DNA of 64,000 nt from the NCBI GenBank assembly GCA_022482545.1, contig JAKVOZ010000006.1, positions 54,117-118,116 on the forward strand, written 5' to 3'. Positions 42,937-50,677 of this stretch are shown here, in pieces. Origin of the DNA: Bacteroidales bacterium (GTDB taxonomy: Bacteria; Bacteroidota; Bacteroidia; Bacteroidales; P3). The notes under the pieces are model-generated. The model searched no databases. It was not told the origin of the DNA and was given only the letters and a program-made list of their open reading frames with translations. Positions within the stretch are counted from its first letter, which is position 1; each line of letters starts with the position of its first letter. Both the position numbers and the translations under genes were made by a program.

Positions 42937-43977
42937 TTGTTTATGCATAAAAATAAGATACTTAATGTTTTTGTAATCTTTTTTATTGTTTGTTTAATTA
43001 TTTCTTGCAATAAGAAGAAAGAAAACAACTACGGAGTATCTATTTCTGCTCCACAAATGATAGGCACTCCTGCTGAAATGTTTTCTCTTCAACACATAAA
43101 AATGTTCCAAGCCTCAAACGCTTTCACGACTAATCTTTTGCCTACAATAATTCAAACATCTAATATCCACAATTTTGCTTTCTCTCCTTTCTATCTGCTA
43201 AACAATCTTATGATTGACTCTTGTTTAAATGACTATTTCATCTCTTATGAAAAATATTACACTCTTTCACCTCACAACAGTAGCGAAATGCTATCTACTA
43301 TTAATGATTTCAAAACGATTGTTCACAAAATAGATTCTTCTTTTAATATTAAGAGTACAATAGAAAAAGAAAACCCTAAAAAGATTATTATCAAACAAGA
43401 ATTAGAACTTCCTCTTCTGTATGAGAACGCAAAAGTTAAAGGAGTTGATAATATCTTCACAACAATAGATAATAAAAAACCTCGCCTACAATACATAAAC
43501 ATTTCAGGCGATTTTAATATATATTCTTCCGATGAAGAACAAGTGAGTGAGGTTCCGCTTGGTAATGGCAATTATATTTTAATGCTTATTAAACCTCTTC
43601 AAAAAGATATTAAGCAATATGTATCTTGTTTCAATGAAGAGAAATATACCTCCCTTATTGAGAAGACAGAGAACAAGAGTATTTCAATATCTTTTCCTTT
43701 AATCAACGTTAAATGCCAAGATATGAAGATAGAGATGCCAGAACTTAAAACAACGGATTCCAATAATGTTTTTCCAAAAGAACTTTACGTTAATTCATCT
43801 TTCTCTTTACGCAAAGCGACTATGGCGGAGTTAAAAATGGTTGAGAAAGATATGGACAACACTATTTTATCTAAAAACAATAGTGATATTATTCAGTATA
43901 ATTCGCCATTTCTTTTTATTATTCGTGGCAAAAATTCCAACCTTATTATGTTTGTTGGTTGGTATATTGAACAGTAA
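42937..43977 (+). CDS. Divergent serpin-like lipoprotein
   Basis: The protein has 346 residues with a lipoprotein signal (FVIFFIVCLIISCNKKK). Several segments match the serpin fold in the right order: NFAFSPFYLLNNLMI (like the serpin FSP-S motif), VSEVPLGNGNYILMLIKPL (like the strand with LP--G--SM--ILP) and the C-terminal QYNSPFLFIIRGKNSNLIMF-VGWY (like HPFLF-I-----ILF-G). The usual hinge with EEGTEAAAAT is not visible; the region before the end reads KATMAELKMVEKDMDNTILS. If it is a serpin it is unlikely to inhibit proteases by the usual mechanism. A terminal fold relative without inhibition, or chance likeness, are alternatives. Confidence 0.5.
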   Translation: MFMHKNKILNVFVIFFIVCLIISCNKKKENNYGVSISAPQMIGTPAEMFSLQHIKMFQASNAFTTNLLPTIIQTSNIHNFAFSPFYLLNNLMIDSCLNDYFISYEKYYTLSPHNSSEMLSTINDFKTIVHKIDSSFNIKSTIEKENPKKIIIKQELELPLLYENAKVKGVDNIFTTIDNKKPRLQYINISGDFNIYSSDEEQVSEVPLGNGNYILMLIKPLQKDIKQYVSCFNEEKYTSLIEKTENKSISISFPLINVKCQDMKIEMPELKTTDSNNVFPKELYVNSSFSLRKATMAELKMVEKDMDNTILSKNNSDIIQYNSPFLFIIRGKNSNLIMFVGWYIEQ

Positions 43978-44060
43978 TTTTATTTCAGTAAATTCTTTTA
44001 GCATAAAACTAAATTCTTTTAACGATATAACTAACTCTTTCTTTGATTGATAAGTAATAT

Positions 44061-44202
44061 AATGCCATTTTATAAGAAACATAATGCCATTTTGTTGCAA
44101 CATAATGCCATTCTATCATCAACATAATGCCATTCTATCACTAACATAATGCCATTTTGTTTTATTATCTTCAAAAAACAATCTTCTCTATCAAAGAAAT
44201 AA
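44061..44202 (+). repeat. Five-palindrome intergenic element, copy 4
   Basis: Five AATGCCATT nonamers start at 44061, 44083, 44104, 44126 and 44148 (pitch 22, 21, 22, 22), followed by a 45-base arm (44158-44202) that matches copies 2 and 3 at 42 of 45 positions in reverse complement. The left flank ATTGATAAGTAATAT is shared. TTTCTTTGAT (44038-44047) and ATCAAAGAAA (44190-44199) form a 10 bp inverted repeat that brackets the array. The element lies between converging genes (serpin-like + and SLC13-like -). Confidence 0.9.
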
Positions 44203-44243
44203 ATTACTCTCTGTTTAATACAGTTAAGACTTTTTAAATAAAG

Positions 44244-45473
44244 TTAAAATGAAAAATACATAACAAAAATAGAAACGATAAATGTTGATAGCGTAACAAC
44301 TATTCCTATCTTGAAAAACTTCCAAGCATCTATTTTTATCTTTTCTTTTTCTGCCTGTTGTATTACAATAAGGTTTGCCATCGCTCCAAAGATAGTAGCA
44401 TTTCCAGCAAGCGTTGATGCAGATGCTAAACAAAGCCAAAGAATATCATTATTTACTGCTTTCATCATTGGCAACATCAAAACAGTAAAAGGAACATTGC
44501 TAAGTATTTGCGAAAAAACCAAACTCAAAGAATGTATACTCATTATTCCAATAAGGTTTTGTGATAAATGAATCTTCATAATATTGTCCAGCAATCCTAC
44601 ATTCTTGACAGCAGATACTACAATGAAAAGACTCGCAAAAAACAATAATAATACCCAATCAACATTCTTCATTATTTCTTCTGGTTTAGGTTTAGCAAAG
44701 ATAAGTATCATCGCTGCACCACAAAGAGCAATGATTGGTATAGAAAGAGAAAACATTTTACCAAAAAAGAACCCAAGTATAACAAAAACGAACACTCCAA
44801 GCGATACTTTCATTTTTTTGATAGAATAACGAAAAGAATGAGTGAAAACAAGTGGTGTTGTATCATTAAACATCTTCCTGTAAAAGAGTTTAACAAAGAT
44901 TACCACAAGAAGCATACCTATTAGAGATATTGGCAAAAGATGAATAAGGAAAGAAGAATATGATATACCACTATTAATCCCGATTAACATATTTTGTGGA
45001 TTGCCTGTCATTGTCATAACACTACCAATATTAGCAGAAAATATTTCAGCGATAAGAAAAGGTATGCTATCAAGATTACTTCTTTGGCAGATAGTGATTA
45101 TTATAGGTGTGAAAATAAGTACAACAGCGTCATTAACAAGAAATGCAGAAGCAAATCCAGTAATAAGAACTATCATTATAAGTAGTTTAGTTCTTGTTTT
45201 AGCCAAAGATATTGTTTTTGCTGCAATAAGAGAAAAGAATCCTTCAAGTTTAAGTGTAGAAATTATTATCATCATTCCAAGCAATAAAGCAATAGTATTA
45301 AAGTCAATAGCTTTTATTGCGTCAGAGAAACTAATAACTCCACAAACTATCATTGCCACTGCTCCTGTGAAAGCAGCCGAAGGACGCGAAAGATTTACTT
45401 TTGGAAGTCTTGTAAAGATGATTCCAATATATGTTAATATGAAGATGACTAATGCAACAATAGTTATGTCCAT
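44244..45473 (-). CDS. SLC13/ArsB-superfamily anion or citrate transporter
   Basis: The protein has 409 residues with about 10-11 hydrophobic segments. Motifs of the ion transporter superfamily are VNDAVVLIFTPIIITICQRS, FSANIGSVMTMTGNPQNMLI (the NPQN signature of the CitMHS/ArsB/SLC13 fold) and ILSNVPFTVLMLPMM. It probably carries an anion across the cytoplasmic membrane. The substrate (citrate, sulfate, arsenite or other) cannot be named. Its start overlaps the pth stop by one base. Confidence 0.85.
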   Translation of the reverse strand: MDITIVALVIFILTYIGIIFTRLPKVNLSRPSAAFTGAVAMIVCGVISFSDAIKAIDFNTIALLLGMMIIISTLKLEGFFSLIAAKTISLAKTRTKLLIMIVLITGFASAFLVNDAVVLIFTPIIITICQRSNLDSIPFLIAEIFSANIGSVMTMTGNPQNMLIGINSGISYSSFLIHLLPISLIGMLLVVIFVKLFYRKMFNDTTPLVFTHSFRYSIKKMKVSLGVFVFVILGFFFGKMFSLSIPIIALCGAAMILIFAKPKPEEIMKNVDWVLLLFFASLFIVVSAVKNVGLLDNIMKIHLSQNLIGIMSIHSLSLVFSQILSNVPFTVLMLPMMKAVNNDILWLCLASASTLAGNATIFGAMANLIVIQQAEKEKIKIDAWKFFKIGIVVTLSTFIVSIFVMYFSF

Positions 45474-46054
45474 TACTTGCCGTTATACTTGTTCATTGTT
45501 TTGTCCATACCTATCATAACAAAGCTTTTTATTATATCAAAAGTTTTATCTATTTGTGGTTTAACAATAGCTTCTTCTTCTTCATTAAGTTTGCCAAGGA
45601 CGAAATCAATCTGTCCGCCTTTTCTAAAATCATTACCTATACCAAATCGCATACGGTTAAACGTTGTTGTATTTATCATTTCAATTATATTCTTTAATCC
45701 ATTATGCCCACCATCACTTCCTTTCAATCTTAAACGTATTGTTCCAAGTTCTAATGCTAAATCATCTACTATAATAAAAAGATTTTCCACTGGTATCTTT
45801 TCTTTATCCAACCAATATCTAACAGCCTTTCCGCTAAGGTTCATATATGTTGTTGGTTTAATAAGTATAACTTGTCTGCCCATTAGTTTGGTTTCACATT
45901 TAAAAGCATATCTATCAGTAGAAAAACTATACTTTTCATTACTTGTTTGATTAAGTTTATCAAGATAACTATCTACCACTCTATATCCTATATTGTGTCT
46001 TGTGCCATCATATTCTTTATCTGGATTACCTAAACCTACTATTAAATATTTCAT
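45473..46054 (-). CDS. pth: Peptidyl-tRNA hydrolase
   Basis: This 193-residue protein has the classical active site: Asn10 (GLGNPDKEY) and His20 (GTRHNIGYRVVD), the KPTTYMNLSGKAV segment, DDLALELGTIRLRLKGSDGG-HNGLK and FRMRFGIG-type region (RMRFGIGND). It recycles peptidyl-tRNA released from stalled ribosomes. It lies downstream of the L25/Ctc gene, an order common in bacteria, but with a terminator hairpin between them. Confidence 0.96.
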   Translation of the reverse strand: MKYLIVGLGNPDKEYDGTRHNIGYRVVDSYLDKLNQTSNEKYSFSTDRYAFKCETKLMGRQVILIKPTTYMNLSGKAVRYWLDKEKIPVENLFIIVDDLALELGTIRLRLKGSDGGHNGLKNIIEMINTTTFNRMRFGIGNDFRKGGQIDFVLGKLNEEEEAIVKPQIDKTFDIIKSFVMIGMDKTMNKYNGK

Positions 46055-46074
46055 TATTATTTTGTTTTTATAAA

Positions 46075-46109
46075 AATATAGGCTCTATTCTTTGAATACA
46101 GCCTATATT
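46075..46109 (-). terminator. Terminator of the L25/Ctc gene
   Basis: AATATAGGCT (46075-46084) and AGCCTATATT (46100-46109) form a 10 bp stem, extended inside by TATTC/GAATA. On the minus strand a run TATTTTTATA follows. It ends L25 transcription 34 bases after the stop codon. Confidence 0.82.
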
Positions 46110-46142
46110 GGATTTAAAATCTATTAAATATGAAAAACTATT

Positions 46143-46766
46143 CTATTTTCCTTCTTCTTTTTTATCTGCCTCTGGTGTTGCTTCTGTTGTTTCAGCAGCT
46201 GCTTCTTCTACTGGGGCAACGTTTCTTGTTGTTCTAACCCAAACAACAACTGATGTTGGAACGTCTAATATCTCAACGTTATCAATCTTAACATCTCCAA
46301 CTTTAATATTTTGATTAAGATTAAGATTACTAACATCTAAGATTACTTCTTGTGGTATATTGTTTGGAAGACCATGAAGTTTCATCTTACGAATCTTAAT
46401 AGTCATTTTACCACCTTGAAGAACGCCAGGAGCTGTTCCTGTTGTCTTAACTGGTACTGATATTGTTAATGGTTTATCATCAAATATTTGAAGAAAATCT
46501 GCATGTAAAACCTCATCATTTACTGGATGATATTGAATATCTTGAAGTATTGCATTATACTCTTTTCCATCAATAGTTAATTTTACATAATGTGTTTCTG
46601 GAGAAAATAATAATGGAGTAAAATCTTTTTTTGGACAAGCAAATATTACTTGTTCTTTTTTACCACCATAAAGTACGCATGGAACTTTACCTTCTCTTCT
46701 AACTGCCTTAGCATCTTTTTTCCCTACGTTCTGTCTTGCAGAACCGCTCATTGATACTGTCTTCAT
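46143..46766 (-). CDS. rplY: Large ribosomal subunit protein bL25, Ctc type
   Basis: The protein has 207 residues: an N-terminal L25 domain (residues 1-95, VSMSGSARQNVGKKDAKAVR, REGKVPCVLYGG, HADFLQIFDDKPLTISVPVK) and a C-terminal TL5/Ctc domain (GVLQGGKMTIKIRKMKLHGL, VSNLNLNQNIKVGDVKIDN). An acidic tail (VEEAAAETTEATPEADKKEE) is typical of Bacteroidota. It binds 5S rRNA. A promoter (46862-46831, minus) lies at the end of prs. Confidence 0.95.
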   Translation of the reverse strand: MKTVSMSGSARQNVGKKDAKAVRREGKVPCVLYGGKKEQVIFACPKKDFTPLLFSPETHYVKLTIDGKEYNAILQDIQYHPVNDEVLHADFLQIFDDKPLTISVPVKTTGTAPGVLQGGKMTIKIRKMKLHGLPNNIPQEVILDVSNLNLNQNIKVGDVKIDNVEILDVPTSVVVWVRTTRNVAPVEEAAAETTEATPEADKKEEGK

Positions 46767-46830
46767 CTGTTTTTTTCTTTTTTATTTATTATTAATCAAA
46801 ACTCTTTAACATATTCTTTTAAAGAGTTTG

Positions 46831-46862
46831 CAAAATTACTACTTTTTATTTGAACAACCAAA
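46831..46862 (-). promoter_or_regulatory. Promoter of the L25/Ctc gene
   Basis: On the minus strand TTTG (46862-46859), 20 nt, TAATTTTG (46838-46831), 65 bases before the start at 46766. The -33 element lies 4 bases after the prs stop. Confidence 0.55.
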
Positions 46863-46865
46863 TTC

Positions 46866-47852
46866 TTAGAACTTAGTTAATGTTCCTACATGTTTTACTG
46901 CTTGCTCATAAAGATTAGAGATAGAAGAATGATTTTCTACTCTACGGATAGCCTCAGCAAATATTGGAGCAACAGAAAGAACTTTAATCTTTTTGCTTTC
47001 TCTTCTTAATGGAATAGTATCTGTTACTATCAATTCTTCAATAGCAGAACCTTCTATTCTTTCAATAGCTTCTCCACTAAGAACTGGATGTGTAATCATT
47101 GCTATAACTTTTTTAGCTCCTTGTTCTTTTATTAATCCTGCTGCTTTGCAAAGAGTGTTACCTGTATCTATTATATCATCAACAAGAATAACGTTTTTAT
47201 CTTTTACATTACCTATCAATTGCATTGAACCTATTTCATTAGGTTTGTTTCTTTGTTTATAGCACATAACAAAGCCTGTTCCTAATGTTTTAGCATATTG
47301 GCTTGCACGTTTTGTGCCTCCAACATCTGGTGATGCAAAAAGAAGATCTTCAAGATTAACATTTAATCCTCTTAAATAAGGAATGAATATACTTGAAGCA
47401 AGAAGGTGATCTACTGGGATATTAAAAAATCCTTGTATTTGGTCTGCATGAAGATCTATCGTTATAACTCTACTAACGCCTGCTGCTTGCAAAAGGTCTG
47501 CCATAAGCTTAGCTGCTATTGGAACTCTTGGCTTGTCTTTTCTATCTTGACGAGCAAATCCGAAATATGGAATAACGGCAATAATTCTTTTTGCAGATGC
47601 TCTTTTTGCTGCATCAACCATCATCAATAACTCCATGATATTATCGCAAGGAGCAAAAGTTGATTGAATAATAAAAACATCACAACCTCTTATATTTTGT
47701 TCATAAGAAGGTTGAAATTCTCCATCTGCATACTGTAAACAAATACTGTCTCCTAATGGTTTTTCGTAAATCTCTGCTATTTTATCAGCTAAATATTTAC
47801 TTGCTCTACATGTGAAAAGAGCGGTTGTATCTTTTTGTTGTGTATCTGACAT
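46866..47852 (-). CDS. prs: Ribose-phosphate pyrophosphokinase
   Basis: This 328-residue enzyme makes PRPP from ribose-5-phosphate and ATP. Visible motifs are FIIQSTFAPCDNIMELLMMV, IPYFGFARQDRKDKPRVPIA, the cation site ITIDLHADQIQGFFNIPVDH and the PRPP loop NVILVDDIIDTGNTLCKAAG. Length and motif order are normal for class I PRPP synthetases. It is an isolated gene upstream of rplY on the same strand. Confidence 0.96.
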   Translation of the reverse strand: MSDTQQKDTTALFTCRASKYLADKIAEIYEKPLGDSICLQYADGEFQPSYEQNIRGCDVFIIQSTFAPCDNIMELLMMVDAAKRASAKRIIAVIPYFGFARQDRKDKPRVPIAAKLMADLLQAAGVSRVITIDLHADQIQGFFNIPVDHLLASSIFIPYLRGLNVNLEDLLFASPDVGGTKRASQYAKTLGTGFVMCYKQRNKPNEIGSMQLIGNVKDKNVILVDDIIDTGNTLCKAAGLIKEQGAKKVIAMITHPVLSGEAIERIEGSAIEELIVTDTIPLRRESKKIKVLSVAPIFAEAIRRVENHSSISNLYEQAVKHVGTLTKF

Positions 47853-47990
47853 TTGGTCTTTATATTTTTGAAAATATCTTTTAAAATAGATTGCAAAATT
47901 ACATAAACTATTTAGATAATGAAAAAAAATATTAAAGAAAATAGTTTTTATTTGAAAAAATATTTCTACCTTTGCAAAGTTAAATCACGA

Positions 47991-48074
47991 GCATCTGTGG
48001 TGGAATTGGTAGACACGATAGACTCAAAATCTATTGAGCGAAAGCTTGTAAGGGTTCAAGTCCCTTCAGATGTA
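47991..48074 (+). tRNA. tRNA-Leu (anticodon CAA)
   Basis: An 84-nt class II tRNA: acceptor GCATCTG/CAGATGT with a G-U first pair and discriminator A, D-arm TGGAATTGGTAGACA, anticodon arm ATAGACTCAAAATCTAT reading CAA, variable arm TGAGCGAAAGCTTG and T-arm GGGTTCAAGTCCC. CCA is not encoded. TACCTTTG at 47967-47974 is its likely -7 element. Confidence 0.95.
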
Positions 48075-48219
48075 CAAAGGCTTTAAGCCACTTTCTATAA
48101 AATTATTTTATCTAAATAGTTCAGCACTAATTTTCAGCATTTTCATTTTTCAAATAATTTAAGACAATTTAATCAGTTTTCAGTTTTAGCAACCACAAAA
48201 ACGAATTACAGATACGCCA

Positions 48220-48268
48220 TAAAAAAAGTGTTTATTAATTTCTCTTTTATGGAAAATTAACAAACACT
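48220..48268 (-). terminator. Terminator of the frr-CWC operon
   Basis: A 15 bp inverted repeat (48227-48241 and 48254-48268, one wobble, AGTGTTT/AAACACT ends) is followed on the minus strand by a run of seven T. It is 28 bases after the stop of the cysteine-rich gene. Confidence 0.8.
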
Positions 48269-48295
48269 AATTATTTATGTTATTTATATGTTTTT

Positions 48296-48478
48296 TTATT
48301 TATCTTGCAAAACCTTATTTGAGCATACGCTTTTCAAACATTCCTCGCAAAGACAATCATCATATTTCTCTTTCAATAAATGAAGTTCTTGTTTTGTAAG
48401 AATATACTTCATACAAAAACATTCTCTTGTATGTTTGCATTCAAACTCTTTGCCACATTTAGGACAAACTTTCTTCAT
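48296..48478 (-). CDS. Cysteine-rich CWC-like small protein
   Basis: The protein has 60 residues with eleven cysteines arranged as MKKVCPKCGKEFECKHTREC, CFCMKY and DDCLCEECLKSVC. It matches the cysteine-rich CWC family (usually CWC, here CFC), a likely zinc-binding small protein of unknown function. It lies 10 bases after frr on the same strand and both share the terminator at 48220-48268. Confidence 0.78.
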   Translation of the reverse strand: MKKVCPKCGKEFECKHTRECFCMKYILTKQELHLLKEKYDDCLCEECLKSVCSNKVLQDK

Positions 48479-48488
48479 ATTGAATAAA

Positions 48489-49052
48489 TTAGATTGTCAT
48501 TATCTCTTTATCTTTTGTAGCGACGATAGCATCAACATCTTTAACAAACTTATCTGTCATATCTTGCATATCTTTTTCGGCTTGTTTTAATTCATCTTCT
48601 GTTACTCCGCTATCTTTCAATTTTTTTATCTTTTCAAGTATATTACGACGAATATTACGAATACTTACTTTTGTATTCTCTGATTCTGTTTTAACAGCCT
48701 TAACAATTTCTTTTCTTCTCTCTTCTGTTAATGGAGGAAGAGTAATACGAATAAGGTCAGCCTCAACTTTTGGAGTAAATCCAAGATTAGCGTCCAAAAG
48801 GGCTTTGTTGATTGGAGATAAAGCAGATTTGTCCCAAGGTTGAATTGTTATTTGATTAGCTGCTGGCGTATTAATATTACCTACTTGTTCAATAGGTGTC
48901 ATATTGCCATAGTAATCTACTTTTATACCTTCCAACATTTGAGTACTTGCTTTACCAGCACGCATTTTTTTCAAATCCTTTTCTAAGAAATTTACTGCTC
49001 CTTGCATTGTTGAACGTGCTTCATCTAATTGTTTTTTTACTTGCTCATTCAT
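48489..49052 (-). CDS. frr: Ribosome recycling factor
   Basis: This 187-residue protein has the RRF pattern: EKDLKKMRAGKASTQMLEGI, KVDYYGNMTPIEQVGNINTP, TIQPWDKSALSPINKALLDA and NLGFTPKVEADLIRITLPPL TEERRKEIVK. It splits ribosomes after termination together with EF-G. In many genomes frr follows pyrH; here pyrH is at 51926-52633 on the other strand. Confidence 0.97.
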   Translation of the reverse strand: MNEQVKKQLDEARSTMQGAVNFLEKDLKKMRAGKASTQMLEGIKVDYYGNMTPIEQVGNINTPAANQITIQPWDKSALSPINKALLDANLGFTPKVEADLIRITLPPLTEERRKEIVKAVKTESENTKVSIRNIRRNILEKIKKLKDSGVTEDELKQAEKDMQDMTDKFVKDVDAIVATKDKEIMTI

Positions 49053-49084
49053 TATATTACTGTTTTTAATTATTAATTATCTTT

Positions 49085-49492
49085 TTATTTACTTTTTTTC
49101 TTTGCCCCAACAACATAATTCTTTGTTATATTATCTTGTGTTATTGAAAAACTAAACTTTATTGAATCACTATTTATTAAAGTTGCTTTACCATTAATAT
49201 TAAATGAAGTTGTTTGATCAAATGTTGCAGTAGAAGAAGACACTGTTGCAGGTAAAGAATATGAAGAGTTTAATCCTAAAAGATTACCAGAAATTATTAT
49301 CTTATTCTTATTGTTATTATCTTGTGTTATTTCTCCAATATATGTTGTTTTGTTGTGAGGAAAAACTATTTCTTCATTTATTTCCCATGTTCCTATCCAT
49401 TGGCTTGTATCATTATTATCATCAGGAGAACAAGAAAAAAATACTATCGGCATAACCAAAATAAAATATTTTATTAATCGTAATAATTTCAT
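49085..49492 (-). CDS. Lipocalin-like hypothetical lipoprotein
   Basis: The protein has 135 residues with a lipoprotein signal (YFILVMPIVFFSCSPDDNND, lipobox FFSC). The rest is beta-rich (WIGTWEINEEIVFPHNKTTY, IIISGNLLGLNSSYSLPATV, FDQTTSFNINGKATLINSDS), resembling lipocalin-like lipoproteins of Bacteroidota. No function can be given. It lies upstream of frr by 32 bases on the same strand. Confidence 0.65.
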   Translation of the reverse strand: MKLLRLIKYFILVMPIVFFSCSPDDNNDTSQWIGTWEINEEIVFPHNKTTYIGEITQDNNNKNKIIISGNLLGLNSSYSLPATVSSSTATFDQTTSFNINGKATLINSDSIKFSFSITQDNITKNYVVGAKKKSK

Positions 49493-49640
49493 TCTTTTTA
49501 TCTTTATTTATTTGTCTATCACTAAAAATTATGTTGCAAAAATAAATAAAAATTGCTAATATTTTATAAAATTTTAATAAAATTACGTTTATTTGTCAAG
49601 AAATGCTTAATTTTGTGTTTTGAAAATAGAGAGATTTTTA

Positions 49641-50414
49641 ATGAAAAAACAATTGCCAAACATAATAACTCTTATGAATTTTTCATGTGGAGTTATGTCA
49701 ATCATAGCTTTATTGTTATGGAATAATAGTCTATTAGCTTCAATGTTTATTGTTTTTGGAGCAATCTTTGACTTTTTTGATGGAATGACAGCACGACTAT
49801 TAAAAGTCAGCAGTAATATTGGCAAAGAGTTAGATTCTTTGGCTGATATTGTAACGTTTGGTGTTGCTCCATCTATGATTGCAACGAATTTACTTCTTAT
49901 TCAATCTCCTAATTATCCTTTTTTACAGATATTCCATAGAATTGTATGCTATATTCCATTAGTTATGGCAGTTATGTCTTGCTATCGTTTAGCAAAATTT
50001 AATATAGATACAAGACAAACATCTTCTTTTATTGGTTTGCCTACTCCTGCCAATGCTCTTGTTTGGATTTCTATTCCAGTAATATCTTATTGTGCGTTTA
50101 ATGACACATATCTATGGGGCGTTTATAGTCCTAAAATATATAATTGTTTTGCTATATTTTTGAATAATCCATTTTTTGTTATTGTTTCTTCAATAATATT
50201 TGCTATTCTTCTTATTTGTGAGTTACCTCTATTCGCTCTCAAATTTAAAAATCTTAAATGGCAAGACAATAAAATTAAATTTATTTTTCTTAGTGTATCA
50301 ATTGTAATGATATTTCTTTTCAGTTGTTATGCTATCCCATTGATAATAATAATTTATATAGTAATTTCAATAATAAATAACATAATAAAACACAATAAAA
50401 CAGATGAAATATAA
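49641..50414 (+). CDS. pssA: CDP-diacylglycerol-serine O-phosphatidyltransferase
   Basis: The protein has 257 residues with the CDP-alcohol phosphatidyltransferase motif D-x2-DG-x2-AR-x8-G-x3-D-x3-D, read here as DFFDGMTARLLKVSSNIGKE followed by LDSLAD (about residues 50-75). About seven membrane segments are present. It makes phosphatidylserine, the precursor of phosphatidylethanolamine. I chose the ATG at 49641; a TTG at 49620 is also in frame but a TAATTTTG promoter element at 49608-49615 would leave it without a leader. Its end overlaps purS by 11 bases. Confidence 0.9.
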   Translation: MKKQLPNIITLMNFSCGVMSIIALLLWNNSLLASMFIVFGAIFDFFDGMTARLLKVSSNIGKELDSLADIVTFGVAPSMIATNLLLIQSPNYPFLQIFHRIVCYIPLVMAVMSCYRLAKFNIDTRQTSSFIGLPTPANALVWISIPVISYCAFNDTYLWGVYSPKIYNCFAIFLNNPFFVIVSSIIFAILLICELPLFALKFKNLKWQDNKIKFIFLSVSIVMIFLFSCYAIPLIIIIYIVISIINNIIKHNKTDEI

Positions 50415-50658
50415 TGTAGCAATTGATATAATGCCACTTAAAGCATTATTAGACCCACAAGGAAAAGCAGTAACTTCTTCAATGAAGAACATTAATATTA
50501 ACCAAATTTCTAATGTAAGAATAGGCAAACACATAACATTAGAAGTTGAGGCAAAAGATGAAAAAGAAGTTAAGACAGTTGTTGATAAAGCTTGCAACGA
50601 ATTGCTTCACAATCCTATCATGGAAAGTTATAGCTTTGTTATAGAAAAAGAGAAATAA
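50404..50658 (+). CDS. purS: Phosphoribosylformylglycinamidine synthase subunit PurS
   Basis: The protein has 84 residues: MKYNVAIDIMPLKALLDPQG, KAVTSSMKNININQISNVRI, GKHITLEVEAKDEKEVKTVV and a C-terminal CNELLHNPIMESYSFVIEK. This is the full PurS pattern. PurS bridges PurL and PurQ in the three-part FGAM synthase of purine synthesis. Neither purQ nor small purL is nearby, and most Bacteroidales use a single large PurL instead. It overlaps pssA by 11 bases and precedes queA by 19 bases. Confidence 0.88.
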   Translation: MKYNVAIDIMPLKALLDPQGKAVTSSMKNININQISNVRIGKHITLEVEAKDEKEVKTVVDKACNELLHNPIMESYSFVIEKEK

Positions 50659-50677
50659 TTTTTCTGTACAATAACAA

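Noticed and set aside
45001..45950. Long plus-strand frames (172 and 157 codons) opposite the SLC13-type transporter and pth
   Set aside because: Both minus-strand genes have family motifs (NPQN, GTRHNIG). The plus frames are low-complexity Ile/Ser/Leu-rich complements of membrane-coding sequence.
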